Below, in pieces: positions 14,871 to 23,875 of a stretch of DNA of 38,238 bases. Location of the stretch: NCBI GenBank assembly GCA_035544635.1, contig DATKDQ010000409.1, forward strand, positions 1-38,238. The letters run 5' to 3'. The position numbers and the translations under genes were made by a program. Positions within the stretch are counted from its first letter, which is position 1. Each line of letters opens with the position of its first letter. Below the pieces are notes generated by a model. The model made no database searches. It had not been told where the DNA came from and saw nothing but the letters and a program-made list of their open reading frames with translations. This DNA comes from DATAFT01 sp035544635 (GTDB lineage Bacteria; Acidobacteriota; Thermoanaerobaculia; Multivoradales; Multivoraceae).

Positions 14871-16388
14871 GTGGCGGGCGGCGGCGACATGGTCCTCGAG
14901 CAGCTCGTAGAAGATCTCCCGGTCGCGTGGGCGTCCGGGTCGCGCCCGCGTCCCGGGCTCGAGATCGCAGGGGTGTGCCACGACTCGCGGCGAGTGGAGC
15001 CGGGCGACCTCTTCGTCACCTGGAAGGGCGATCGGTGGGACGGCGCGTCGTTTGTCGAGGAGGCGGCGCGCCGGGGCGCGGTGGCGGTGCTCACCGATCC
15101 CCGCTCGCCGGTGCCGCTCCTGCCCTGGCTGGTGGCGCCCGAGCCCCGCACGCTCTTGGCGCCGCTCGCGTCGCGAGTGTACGAGCACCCGGATCGCGAG
15201 CTCCTGATGGCCGGCGTCACCGGCACCAACGGCAAGAGCACGGTGGTCGCGCTGCTCGCCGCCCTGCTCGAGGCGGCGGGCTGCGCGTCCGCGTGCCTCG
15301 GCACGCTCGGCTACCGCTTCCGCGATCTCGAGTTCCCGGGTGAGCGCACCACGCCGGAAGCCTCCGATCTCCACCGCGTGCTGCGCCGCGCGCGCGACGC
15401 CGGCGCCATGGCGGCGGTGATGGAGGTGTCGTCCCACGCTCTGGTCCAGGGCCGCGTCGACTGCGCCACCTTCGACCTCGGCGTGTTTCTCAACCTCAGT
15501 CGGGATCACCTGGACTTCCATCCGACCATGGATGACTACTTCGCCGCCAAGGCGGCGCTGTTCGAGCGACTCGGCGAGGACGGCCGCGCGGCGATATCCG
15601 TCGACTGTCCCTGGGGTCAGCGCCTGGCGGCGCTGTACCCGCGGGCGATCACGTTCGGCGACCGCGGCGCGGTGCGCTTCCGCGATCTGCGGCTCGACGC
15701 CAAGGGCATCGCGGCGACGGTCGAGACCCCGCGCGGCGAGGTCGCGATCCAGTCGCGCCTGCTCGGCGCCTACAACGCGCGGAACCTGCTCGCCGCGATC
15801 GCCGCCACCGAGGCGATCGAGCTCGACCACGAGGTCTACGCGTCGCTGCCCGAGGTCGAGCGGCTGCCGGGACGGATGGAGCCGGTCGAGCTCGGCCAGC
15901 CCTTCCCGGTGATCGTCGACTATGCCCACACCGACGGCGCGCTGCGCGCCGCGCTCGAGGCGGTGCGCGGCCTCGGCGGAGCCATGGGTACCGCGGCCGG
16001 GAGGGCCGGCGACCGCGTCGTCGTCGTCTTCGGCTGCGGCGGCGACCGCGATCGCGGCAAGCGTCCGCTCATGGGCCGCGCGGCCGGCGAGCTCGCCGAT
16101 CACGCCATCCTCACCTCGGACAACCCGAGGAGTGAAGACCCGATGGCGATCCTGGCGGCGATCGAGGAAGGTATCGCCGCCGTGCCCGGCGCCAGCTGGG
16201 AGGTGGTGCCCGACCGGCGCGAGGCGATCCGCCGCGCGATCGCGCTGGCCGACCCCGGAACCAGCGTGCTGATCGCCGGCAAGGGGCACGAGCGCGTGCA
16301 GCTCCTGGGAGATCGGTCCCTGCCGTTCGTCGATCGCGACGAGGCGGCGAGGGCGATCGAGGAACGTCTGGAGGAACCGCGGGCGTGA
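14871..16388 (+). CDS. murE: UDP-MurNAc-tripeptide synthetase MurE, meso-DAP type
   Basis: Cytoplasmic ATP-dependent ligase adding the third stem-peptide residue to UDP-MurNAc-L-Ala-D-Glu. The 505 residues have the ligase P-loop GVTGTNGKST (115-124), the carbamylated-lysine region DYFAAKAALF, and the central LSRDHLDFHPTMDD. The substrate-selecting motif is DNPRSEDP (417-424); DNPR is characteristic of meso-diaminopimelate rather than lysine enzymes, so the wall is DAP type. GTG at 14871 is preferred because GGGAG lies nine bases upstream; ATG at 14889 is the alternative, six residues shorter. The gene begins one base after the ftsI stop. Confidence 0.95.
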   Translation: MAGGGDMVLEQLVEDLPVAWASGSRPRPGLEIAGVCHDSRRVEPGDLFVTWKGDRWDGASFVEEAARRGAVAVLTDPRSPVPLLPWLVAPEPRTLLAPLASRVYEHPDRELLMAGVTGTNGKSTVVALLAALLEAAGCASACLGTLGYRFRDLEFPGERTTPEASDLHRVLRRARDAGAMAAVMEVSSHALVQGRVDCATFDLGVFLNLSRDHLDFHPTMDDYFAAKAALFERLGEDGRAAISVDCPWGQRLAALYPRAITFGDRGAVRFRDLRLDAKGIAATVETPRGEVAIQSRLLGAYNARNLLAAIAATEAIELDHEVYASLPEVERLPGRMEPVELGQPFPVIVDYAHTDGALRAALEAVRGLGGAMGTAAGRAGDRVVVVFGCGGDRDRGKRPLMGRAAGELADHAILTSDNPRSEDPMAILAAIEEGIAAVPGASWEVVPDRREAIRRAIALADPGTSVLIAGKGHERVQLLGDRSLPFVDRDEAARAIEERLEEPRA

Positions 16389-17800
16389 TGACCGGTTCAC
16401 TTCGTGACGCGGCGGCGGCGATGGACGGCCGGCTCGTGACCGTGGAGCCCGACGCGCTGTTCTCGGGAGCCGCCATCGATTCGCGCAAGGTGGCCGCGGG
16501 CGAGCTCTTCTTCGCCCTGCGCGGGACGCGCGCCGACGGGCACCGCTTCGTCGCCGACGCGCTCGGGCGCGGCGCGGCGGCCGCGGTGGTAGCGCGTGCG
16601 CGCCGGCGCGAGCTCGGCAGGCGCGCGCCGCGCATCGAGGTCGCCGACCCGTTCGCCGCACTCCACGCCCTTACGCGTCACGTGCGCGCTCGCGCGCTCG
16701 AGCATCTCGTCGGCGTCACCGGCTCGGCGGGCAAGACCACCACCAAGGACCTCCTCGCCGGTATGCTCGCGCGCCGCTTCCGGACCGCGGCGAGCCCGGG
16801 GAACCTCAACAACCTCTACGGCTTCCCGCTCGCGCTCCTCGGCATCCCCGACGCCACCCAGTGGATGGTCGCCGAGATGGGGATGTCCGAGCCCGGTGAG
16901 CTCGCCCTGCTCTCCGAGCTGGCGCGTCCGGATGCCGTGGTGCTCACCAACGTGAGACCGGTGCATCTCGAGTTCTTCGGCACGCTCGAGCGCATCGCCG
17001 AGGCCAAGGCCGAGGTCTTTGCCGGCCTCGAAGCGGGCGGCACCGTGGTGGCGAACGCCGACGACCCTCAGGTGGTGCGGATCGCGATGCGCCGCCTGGC
17101 CGCCGCTGGAGGCGAGGCCGTCTGGTACAGCCTGGCGGGCGCGTCGCCGGCCGGCGCCGAGCTCACGCTGCGCGTGCGCGACCTCGAGTGCCCGGCTCGA
17201 GGCCTGCCGGAGAGCCGGTTCGCGCTCGAGTCGATCGCGGGCGGCGAGTCGGTGCGCGTGCGCCTGCCGCTGGTCGGCCGGCACAACGTCGAGAACTGTC
17301 TGGCCGCCGCCACGGCGGCGTTCCGCTTCGGCGTGCCGCTGGCCGCGATCGCGGAGGCGGCCGCGGCCGCGACGCCCTCGGCGATGCGCGGCGTCCTGCG
17401 CGACTCGGGCGAGGCGCAGGTCTACGACGACGCCTACAACTCGAACCCAGACGCGGTGGCGCGCGCTCTGGTGGCGGTGGCCGAGCTGCCGGCCCAGCGG
17501 CGCTGGGCCGTCCTCGGGGACATGCTCGAGCTCGGACCGGAGGCGAAGGTCTTCCATCGCGAGGCTGGCCGCCAGGCGGCGCGGCTCGGCTTCGCCCCGG
17601 TGGTCGGGGTGGGCGAGCTGGCGAGGGAGATCGCGGCGGGCGCGGCCGAGCAGGGCGGTACGACGGCCTGGTTCGCCACCGCCGCCGAGGCGGCGGAGTT
17701 CGCACGCGCCGAGATCGCGCCGGGCGATCTCCTGCTGGTCAAGGGATCGCGCGGCGTGGGCCTCGAGGTGGTGGTCGAACGGGTGCTGGGGCGGTCGTGA
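16385..17800 (+). CDS. murF: UDP-MurNAc-tripeptide:D-Ala-D-Ala ligase MurF
   Basis: Cytoplasmic ligase that attaches D-Ala-D-Ala to complete the UDP-MurNAc-pentapeptide. The 471 residues contain IDSRKVAAGELFFALRG near the N terminus, the P-loop GVTGSAGKTTTKD (from 110), SPGNLNNLYGFPLALL, LTNVRPVHLEFFGTLERIAEAK, and DDAYNSNPDA, all family signatures. GTG at 16385 is favoured over the adjacent ATG at 16388 because GGAGGA is nine bases before the GTG. It overlaps murE by four bases (GTGA). The ddl gene that supplies D-Ala-D-Ala is not in this window. Confidence 0.95.
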   Translation: MMTGSLRDAAAAMDGRLVTVEPDALFSGAAIDSRKVAAGELFFALRGTRADGHRFVADALGRGAAAAVVARARRRELGRRAPRIEVADPFAALHALTRHVRARALEHLVGVTGSAGKTTTKDLLAGMLARRFRTAASPGNLNNLYGFPLALLGIPDATQWMVAEMGMSEPGELALLSELARPDAVVLTNVRPVHLEFFGTLERIAEAKAEVFAGLEAGGTVVANADDPQVVRIAMRRLAAAGGEAVWYSLAGASPAGAELTLRVRDLECPARGLPESRFALESIAGGESVRVRLPLVGRHNVENCLAAATAAFRFGVPLAAIAEAAAAATPSAMRGVLRDSGEAQVYDDAYNSNPDAVARALVAVAELPAQRRWAVLGDMLELGPEAKVFHREAGRQAARLGFAPVVGVGELAREIAAGAAEQGGTTAWFATAAEAAEFARAEIAPGDLLLVKGSRGVGLEVVVERVLGRS

Positions 17801-17803
17801 CGC

Positions 17804-18877
17804 ATGCTCTACCACCTGCTCTTCCCCCTCCAGGATCAGTATCCCGCGCTGAACGTCTTTCGCTACATCACGTTTCGGGCGGCGGGAGCGGCGCTCACCG
17901 CGCTCGTCCTCTGCCTCCTCTTCGGGCCTATGGCGATCCGCACCTTGCGCCGGCTGGCGGTGGGGCAATCGATCCGCGAGGAGGGTCCAGAGAGCCACCG
18001 CGAGAAGGCCGGCACGCCGACCATGGGCGGTGTGCTCATTCTGTTCGCGCTGACCGTGCCGACGCTCTTGTGGGCGCGGCTCGACGACGCCTACGTGTGG
18101 GTGGCGGTGCTCGCGACGCTCGCCTTCGGCGCGATCGGGTTCGCCGACGACTGGCTCAAGGTCAGGCGACGCACCAACAAGGGGCTCTCGGCGCGCGCGA
18201 AGCTGCTGCTCCAGTGCGTGGTCGCGCTCGCGGTGGGCGGGGCGCTCTACCGGCTGCCGATCGCCTCGACGCTCGCCCTTCCGTTCTTCAAGGAGCTGGT
18301 GTACGACCTCGGTCCGTTCTATCTCCTGCTGGTGCTGGTGGTGCTGGTCGGCTCCTCGAACGCGGTCAATCTGACCGACGGCCTCGACGGGCTCGCGATC
18401 GGCGCCACGCTGATCGCGGCTGCGACCTACTCGATCTTCACCTATATCGCGGGGCATCGCGTGGCGGCGGAGTACCTGCAGGTGGCGTACGTGCCGGGGG
18501 CGGGAGAGGCGGCGATCTTCTGCAGCGCGCTGGTGGGGGCGAGCCTCGGTTTCCTGTGGTGGAACAGCCACCCGGCCGAGGTGTTCATGGGCGACGTGGG
18601 ATCGCTCGCGATCGGCGGCGCGATCGGAACGGTGGCGCTGCTCGCGAAGCAGGAAGTGATCCTGGTCCTGGTCGGCGGCCTCTTCGTGCTCGAGGCGATG
18701 TCGGTGATCCTGCAGGTCGCGAGCTTCAAGCTGCGTGGCAAGCGCATCTTCCGCATGGCGCCGCTGCACCATCACTTCGAGCTCGCCGGGTGGAAGGAGC
18801 CGCAGATCATCGTGCGGTTCTGGATCCTGGCCATCCTGTTCGCGCTGCTCTCGCTCTCGACCTTGAAGCTGCGATGA
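17804..18877 (+). CDS. mraY: Phospho-N-acetylmuramoyl-pentapeptide transferase MraY
   Basis: Integral membrane enzyme making lipid I by transferring phospho-MurNAc-pentapeptide to undecaprenyl phosphate. The 357 residues show about ten membrane helices and the polyprenyl-phosphate transferase signatures AGTPTMGG (69-76), the Mg2+ aspartate pair in FADDWLK (D115-D116), NLTDGLDGLA (189-198), FMGDVGSLAIGG and the C-terminal histidine loop MAPLHHHFELAGWKE (H322-H324). The ATG follows the murF stop by three bases. Confidence 0.97.
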   Translation: MLYHLLFPLQDQYPALNVFRYITFRAAGAALTALVLCLLFGPMAIRTLRRLAVGQSIREEGPESHREKAGTPTMGGVLILFALTVPTLLWARLDDAYVWVAVLATLAFGAIGFADDWLKVRRRTNKGLSARAKLLLQCVVALAVGGALYRLPIASTLALPFFKELVYDLGPFYLLLVLVVLVGSSNAVNLTDGLDGLAIGATLIAAATYSIFTYIAGHRVAAEYLQVAYVPGAGEAAIFCSALVGASLGFLWWNSHPAEVFMGDVGSLAIGGAIGTVALLAKQEVILVLVGGLFVLEAMSVILQVASFKLRGKRIFRMAPLHHHFELAGWKEPQIIVRFWILAILFALLSLSTLKLR

Positions 18878-20250
18878 AGGTGCCGTGGAGCGATCGCGAA
18901 TGGCGGGAAGTGGTGGTCTACGGGATGGGGCGGTCGGGACTCGCCGCCGCTCGGCTCCTGCGTTCCCGCGGCGTGCGGGTGCACGCGGTGGACGGGCGCA
19001 CCGAGGTGGCGATGGGTGACCTCGCGGGCGACCCCGGGATCGTGCTTCAGCTCGGCGACGAGCGCTCGCTGCCGCCGCGCGCGGACGGCGTCGTCCTCTC
19101 GCCGGGCGTACCGGCCGCCGCGCCGCTGGTGCGCGCGGCCGCGGCGCGCGGCCTGCCGGTGATCGCCGAGGTCGAGCTGGCGTACCCCTTCCTCGACGGC
19201 AGCGTGATCGGCATCACCGGATCGAACGGCAAGAGCACCACCGCGACGCTCACCGCCGCGATGCTCGAGGAGTCCGGGCTTCCGGCCGTCCTCTGCGGCA
19301 ACATCGGCGACCCGCTCGCCGCTCAGGTCGGTGGGCCGCCGGGGCGCATCTTCGTGGTCGAGCTCTCGAGCTTCCAGCTCGAGACCGTGCGCCTGTTCCG
19401 CGCCGACGCCGCGGCGCTCCTCAACCTCTGGCCCGATCATCTCGATCGCCATTCCGACTTCGCCGCCTACGCCGCCGCGAAAGGGCGCATCTTCGAGCGC
19501 CAGGACGAGAGCTCGACCGCCGTGCTCAACGGCGACGATCCGGCGGTGGTGTCGATCGGCCTGGGCGTCGAGCCTGCGCGGCGGCGCTGGTTCTCGCGCA
19601 CGCGGCCGGTCGCGGACGGCTCCTTCGTGGACGGCGAGACCATCGTCGAGGCGGCGCCCGGCAGCCGTCCGGAGGAGCTCTTCACGGTCGGCGAGATGGC
19701 GCTTCGGGGCGGCCACAACGTCGAGAACGCGATGGCGGCGTCGCTCCTGGCGCTGGCGGCGGGTGGCGACCGCTCGGGCCTGCGCCGCGCGGTGGCGCGC
19801 TTCGAGGGCCTAGAGCACCGCACTCGACGCATCGCCCTGCGGCGCGGCGTCGCGTGGTACGACGACTCGAAGGGAACCAACGTCGGAGCCACGCTCAAGT
19901 CGCTCGAGGGCTTCGACGACGGCTCGGTGCACCTCATCCTCGGTGGCCTGGGCAAGGGCCAGGACTTCTCGCCGCTCCACCAGGTGGTGGCGCGCAAGGC
20001 GAAGGCGGTCTATCTCATCGGCGCCGATGCGGCGCCGATCGAGGCCGCTCTCGCCGGCGCCGTACCGGCGCTGCGCTCGGAGACGCTCGAGCGGGCGGTC
20101 GAGGCGGCCTCGGCGGCGGCCTTGCCGGGCGAGGTCGTGCTGCTGTCGCCGGCGTGTGCCAGCTTCGATCAGTTCACCGACTTCTCGCATCGCGGCCGCA
20201 GGTTCCGGGAGCTGGTGGCGGCGCTCGATGCGGACGGGTCCCATGGCTAA
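18874..20250 (+). CDS. murD: UDP-MurNAc-L-alanine:D-glutamate ligase MurD
   Basis: Cytoplasmic ligase adding D-glutamate to UDP-MurNAc-L-alanine. The 458 residues begin with a Rossmann-like motif VVVYGMGRSGLAAARLL, then the P-loop GITGSNGKSTT (113-123), VVELSSFQLE, LLNLWPDHLDRH and the C-terminal domain with DDSKGTNVGATLKSL and SPACASFDQFTDFSHRG, all conserved in MurD. The start overlaps the mraY stop (ATGA) and the end overlaps ftsW by eight bases. Confidence 0.97.
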   Translation: MKVPWSDREWREVVVYGMGRSGLAAARLLRSRGVRVHAVDGRTEVAMGDLAGDPGIVLQLGDERSLPPRADGVVLSPGVPAAAPLVRAAAARGLPVIAEVELAYPFLDGSVIGITGSNGKSTTATLTAAMLEESGLPAVLCGNIGDPLAAQVGGPPGRIFVVELSSFQLETVRLFRADAAALLNLWPDHLDRHSDFAAYAAAKGRIFERQDESSTAVLNGDDPAVVSIGLGVEPARRRWFSRTRPVADGSFVDGETIVEAAPGSRPEELFTVGEMALRGGHNVENAMAASLLALAAGGDRSGLRRAVARFEGLEHRTRRIALRRGVAWYDDSKGTNVGATLKSLEGFDDGSVHLILGGLGKGQDFSPLHQVVARKAKAVYLIGADAAPIEAALAGAVPALRSETLERAVEAASAAALPGEVVLLSPACASFDQFTDFSHRGRRFRELVAALDADGSHG

Positions 20251-21328
20251 GAAGCTCGCCTTCGACAAGGTGCTCTTCACCGTCGTCATGGTGCTGCTCG
20301 CCGGTGGCCTGGTGATGGTGTACTCGGCGTCGACGACAGGCGGCTCGAGCGTGCCCGTGGGCGCGATCCACCCGCTGGTGAGGCAGCTCGTCGCCGCGGC
20401 CCTCGGCCTGGTGGCGATGGGCGTCGCGATGCAGATCGACTACCGGCTGCTGCGCCGTCCGCTGGCGCTGTACGCGCTGGTGCTCGGCGTCCTCCTGCTC
20501 TTGGTCGCCGTCCTGTTCTCGCCGCCGGTCAACGCCTCACGACGCTGGATCTTCATCGGCGGGCTCTCGGTGCAGCCTTCGGAGCTCGCGAAGATCGCCG
20601 TCGTTCTCTTCCTCGCCTATCAGATCGACAAGAAGTGGGGGCGGGTGAACCAGCCGGCGGTCTTGGTGCCGTGCGTCTCGATGACCGCGCTGGCGGTGGT
20701 GCTGGTCCTGCTCGAGCCCGACCTCGGCACGGCCGGCATCCTGGTCGTGATCGCCGGGCTCCTGCTCTTTCTCGCCGGGCTCTCGTGGCGCTTCGTTGCG
20801 ATCGCGGTGGGGGTCGCCCTTCCCGCGCTGTGGTTCCTGATCGTGCGCGTGCCCTACCGGCGCGAGCGCTTCTTCGCGTTCCTCGAGCCGGAGCAGGATC
20901 CGCTCGGCTCCGGGTTCCAGGTGCTCCAGTCGATGATCGCGGTGGGCTCGGGCGGACCCTGGGGCCTCGGTCTGGGCTCGAGCGTGCAGAAGCTCCACTT
21001 CCTGCCGCTCGCCGAGTCGGACTTCATCTACTCGATTCTCGCCGAGGAGCTCGGGCTGCTTGGCGCCTTCGGCGTGGTCGTGCTCTTCCTCGTGCTGTTC
21101 TGGCGCGGCCTGCGCGCCGGCACGCGCGCGCCCGACAACTTCGGCCGGTTCCTCGCCTGGGGGCTCACGTCGATGATCGTGTTCCAGGCGCTGCTCAACG
21201 TGAGCGAGACCACCGCCCTGGTGCCGACCACCGGCACCACCCTGCCCTTGATCTCGTACGGCGGCTCGTCCCTGGTCACGACGCTCGCCGCGTGCGGCCT
21301 GATCCTCAACGTGTCGCAGCACGGATGA
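20243..21328 (+). CDS. ftsW: SEDS-family septal glycosyltransferase FtsW
   Basis: Polytopic membrane peptidoglycan polymerase that works with FtsI at the septum. The 361 residues contain about ten membrane segments and the SEDS signatures RRWIFIGGLSVQPSELAK, LLEPDLGTAGI, LPLAESDFIYSILAEELGLLG and the C-terminal TTGTTLPLISYGGSSL. The ATG at 20243 lies inside the end of murD and is the first start consistent with the family N terminus. Placement between murD and murG is the canonical order. Confidence 0.96.
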   Translation: MAKKLAFDKVLFTVVMVLLAGGLVMVYSASTTGGSSVPVGAIHPLVRQLVAAALGLVAMGVAMQIDYRLLRRPLALYALVLGVLLLLVAVLFSPPVNASRRWIFIGGLSVQPSELAKIAVVLFLAYQIDKKWGRVNQPAVLVPCVSMTALAVVLVLLEPDLGTAGILVVIAGLLLFLAGLSWRFVAIAVGVALPALWFLIVRVPYRRERFFAFLEPEQDPLGSGFQVLQSMIAVGSGGPWGLGLGSSVQKLHFLPLAESDFIYSILAEELGLLGAFGVVVLFLVLFWRGLRAGTRAPDNFGRFLAWGLTSMIVFQALLNVSETTALVPTTGTTLPLISYGGSSLVTTLAACGLILNVSQHG

Positions 21329-21332
21329 TGCG

Positions 21333-22490
21333 GTGGAACACTCCCCCCTCCCCGAAGCCCCAGGGGCCGGTCCTTCCCACGCGGGACCCCCGGGAGCCGG
21401 ACGGGCGCTGCTGGCCGGCGGCGGCAGCGGTGGGCACGTGTTCCCGGCGCTCGCCGTCGGCGACGAGCTGGAGCGGCGGGGATGGCGGGTGAGCTATACC
21501 GGAACCGCTGCCGGGATGGAGGCGACGATCGCCGCCTCGCTGGGGATCGACTTCCATCCGCTCGAGGCGAGCGCGGTGCGCGGCCGCGGTGCGCGCGATC
21601 GCCTGGCGGCGCTCTGGCTCGCCGCTCGATCGACGGTCGACGCGCGGGCGCTGGTGCGCCGGCTCGACGCCCGAGTGGTGATCGCGACCGGCGGCTATGC
21701 CTCGGTGCCGGCGGCACTGGGCGCCTTCCTGCGGCGCCGGCCGGTGGTGCTGGTCGAGCCCAACGCGACGCCGGGGCTCGCCAACCGGGCGCTGTCGCGC
21801 ATCGCGGCCGCCGCCGCGGTGGCCTGGCCGGAGGCGGGTCGCGCGCTGCGCTGCCCGGCGCGCGAGACCGGGGTCCCGGTGCGCCGCGAGTTCTTCTCGC
21901 TGGCACGGGCGCTGCCCCCGGGTCCGCCGTGGCGCCTCCTCGTCCTGGGTGGAAGCCAGGGATCGGCGACGCTCAACCAGGTGGTGCCGGCGGCGCTGGA
22001 GCGGCTGCGCGACTCCGGAGTCGAGCTCTCGGTGCTGCACCAGGCCGGGCGCGGCAAGGAAGGGGAACCGCGCGCGGCGTATGCGGCGAGCGGGGTGGCG
22101 GCCGAGGTGACGGCGTTCCTCGACGACGTCCCGGGCGCGATGGCCGAGTGCCATCTCGTCCTGTCGCGGGCGGGGGCGGTGACGCTGGCGGAGATCTGCG
22201 CGGCAGGACGCCCGGCGCTCCTCCTTCCGCTCCAGCTCGCGGCCGGTCATCAGCTCGCGAACGCGCGAGCGCTCGAGCGCGCCGGCGCCGCCTCGGTGGT
22301 GGAGCCTGCCCCGCGGGGGCAGGGGCCGACGGCGGAGGCCGCCGGCGCGGAGGCGCTCGCACAGCGGCTCGGCCGGCTCCTCCAGCGGGAGCGCCTCTGC
22401 TCGATGGCCGAAGCCGCGCGCACGCTGGCTCGACCGGGGGCGGCCGGCGCGATCGCCGACCTGGTCGAGGAGACGGTGGCCGGCCGATGA
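21333..22490 (+). CDS. murG: Lipid II synthase MurG (GlcNAc transferase)
   Basis: Peripheral membrane GT28 glycosyltransferase adding GlcNAc to lipid I on the cytoplasmic face. The 385 residues include the acceptor-site glycine loop GGGSGGHVFPALAV (about 29-42), VIATGGYASVPAALG, VEPNATPGLANR, and the donor-site motifs LGGSQGSATLN and LSRAGAVTLAEI with the following GHQLANA. A proline/glycine-rich tail of about 24 residues precedes the glycine loop and is longer than usual. The GTG at 21333 is the only start in frame near the ftsW stop, four bases downstream. Confidence 0.95.
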   Translation: MEHSPLPEAPGAGPSHAGPPGAGRALLAGGGSGGHVFPALAVGDELERRGWRVSYTGTAAGMEATIAASLGIDFHPLEASAVRGRGARDRLAALWLAARSTVDARALVRRLDARVVIATGGYASVPAALGAFLRRRPVVLVEPNATPGLANRALSRIAAAAAVAWPEAGRALRCPARETGVPVRREFFSLARALPPGPPWRLLVLGGSQGSATLNQVVPAALERLRDSGVELSVLHQAGRGKEGEPRAAYAASGVAAEVTAFLDDVPGAMAECHLVLSRAGAVTLAEICAAGRPALLLPLQLAAGHQLANARALERAGAASVVEPAPRGQGPTAEAAGAEALAQRLGRLLQRERLCSMAEAARTLARPGAAGAIADLVEETVAGR

Positions 22491-23875
22491 TGTTCCATCA
22501 CTTCGCCGGGCTCTCCCGCGTCCACTTCGTCGGAGTGGGGGGCGCCGGCATGTCCGGGCTCGCCGAGGTGCTCCTCGAGTACGACCTCGAGGTCTCGGGA
22601 TCGGACCTGGTGGCGAGCGAAACCACCGAGCGCCTCTCCCGGCTCGGCGCCCGCATCTCTCAGGGGCACCGAGCGGAGCATGTCGAGGGCGCCGATCTGG
22701 TGGTCGTCTCCTCCGCGGTGCACGAGTCGAACGTCGAGGTCGAGGCGGCTCGCCGGCTCGGGATCCCGGTGGTCCGCCGCGCCGAGATGCTGGCCGAGGT
22801 GATGCGGCTCAAGTACGGCATCGCGGTGGCGGGCGCTCACGGCAAGACCACCACCACCTCGCTGGTCGGGCATCTGCTCACCGAGGGTGGCCTCGATCCG
22901 ACCGTCATCGTCGGCGGCCGCCTGCGGGTGAGTGGCACCGGCGCGCGCCTCGGCAAGAGCGACTACCTGGTGGCGGAGGCGGACGAGTTCGACCGCAGCT
23001 TCCTGCGGCTTCAGCCCATCATCGCGGTCATCACCAACATCGACGTCGAGCACCTCGACACCTACCGCGATCTCGAGGACATCCGAACCGCGTTCATCGC
23101 TTTCGCGCAGAAGGTGCCGTTCTTCGGCCAGGTGATCCTCTGCCTCGACGATCCCTACGTCCAGGAGATCCTGCCGCGGCTCGCCGATCGCCGGCTGGTC
23201 ACCTACGGGCTCACCCCCCAGGCCGACCTCCAGGCGCAGGATCTCGAGCTCGATGCCGCCGGCAGCTCGTTTCTGGTGCGCTCGGCCGAAAACGGCGTGC
23301 TCGGCCGGGTCCGTCTGCCCATGCCCGGCACCCACAACGTGCAGAACGCCCTGGGCGCGATCGCGGTGGGCCTCGGCCTCGGGATCCCGTTCGAGTCGCT
23401 GGCGCGCGCGTTCGCCGACTTCGGCGGGGTCCACCGGCGCTTCGAGCGGCTCGGCCAGTGGCGGGGCGCCATCGTGATCGACGACTACGCCCACCATCCG
23501 ACCGAGGTCAGGGCCACGCTCGCCGCGGCACGCCAGGTGTTCGGAGACGGCCGGCTCCACGTCGTCTTCCAACCGCACCTCTACACCCGCACGCGCGACC
23601 AGGCGGAGGAGCTCGGCCGCGCGCTCCTCGCCGCCGACGAGGCGATCGTGACCGAGGTGTACGGATCGCGCGAGGCGCCGATCGAAGGCGTCTCCGGAGA
23701 GCTGGTGGTCGCCGCGGCGCGCGCGAGCGGCCACCGCAACGCCCGGTTCTGCGCCGACTGGCGCGACGCCGGGGCGTTGCTCGCGGCCACGGTTGCGCCT
23801 GGCGACGCGATCCTCACGCTGGGCGCGGGCGACGTCTACCGGCTGGCGCAGGCCCTCGCCGAGGAGGGCGCGTGA
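22487..23875 (+). CDS. murC: UDP-MurNAc:L-alanine ligase MurC
   Basis: Cytoplasmic ligase that attaches the first stem-peptide residue, L-alanine, to UDP-MurNAc. The 462 residues show HFVGVGGAGMSGLAEVL at the N terminus (the MurC-specific nucleotide-binding loop), the P-loop AGAHGKTTTTS (115-125), EADEFDRSFL, ITNIDVEHLDTY, and the C-terminal IDDYAHHPTEVRATL and FQPHLYTRTRD. The ATG at 22487 overlaps the murG stop (ATGA); a second ATG follows immediately. murB, which often follows murC and makes its substrate, is absent here, the next gene being ftsQ. Confidence 0.97.
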   Translation: MMFHHFAGLSRVHFVGVGGAGMSGLAEVLLEYDLEVSGSDLVASETTERLSRLGARISQGHRAEHVEGADLVVVSSAVHESNVEVEAARRLGIPVVRRAEMLAEVMRLKYGIAVAGAHGKTTTTSLVGHLLTEGGLDPTVIVGGRLRVSGTGARLGKSDYLVAEADEFDRSFLRLQPIIAVITNIDVEHLDTYRDLEDIRTAFIAFAQKVPFFGQVILCLDDPYVQEILPRLADRRLVTYGLTPQADLQAQDLELDAAGSSFLVRSAENGVLGRVRLPMPGTHNVQNALGAIAVGLGLGIPFESLARAFADFGGVHRRFERLGQWRGAIVIDDYAHHPTEVRATLAAARQVFGDGRLHVVFQPHLYTRTRDQAEELGRALLAADEAIVTEVYGSREAPIEGVSGELVVAAARASGHRNARFCADWRDAGALLAATVAPGDAILTLGAGDVYRLAQALAEEGA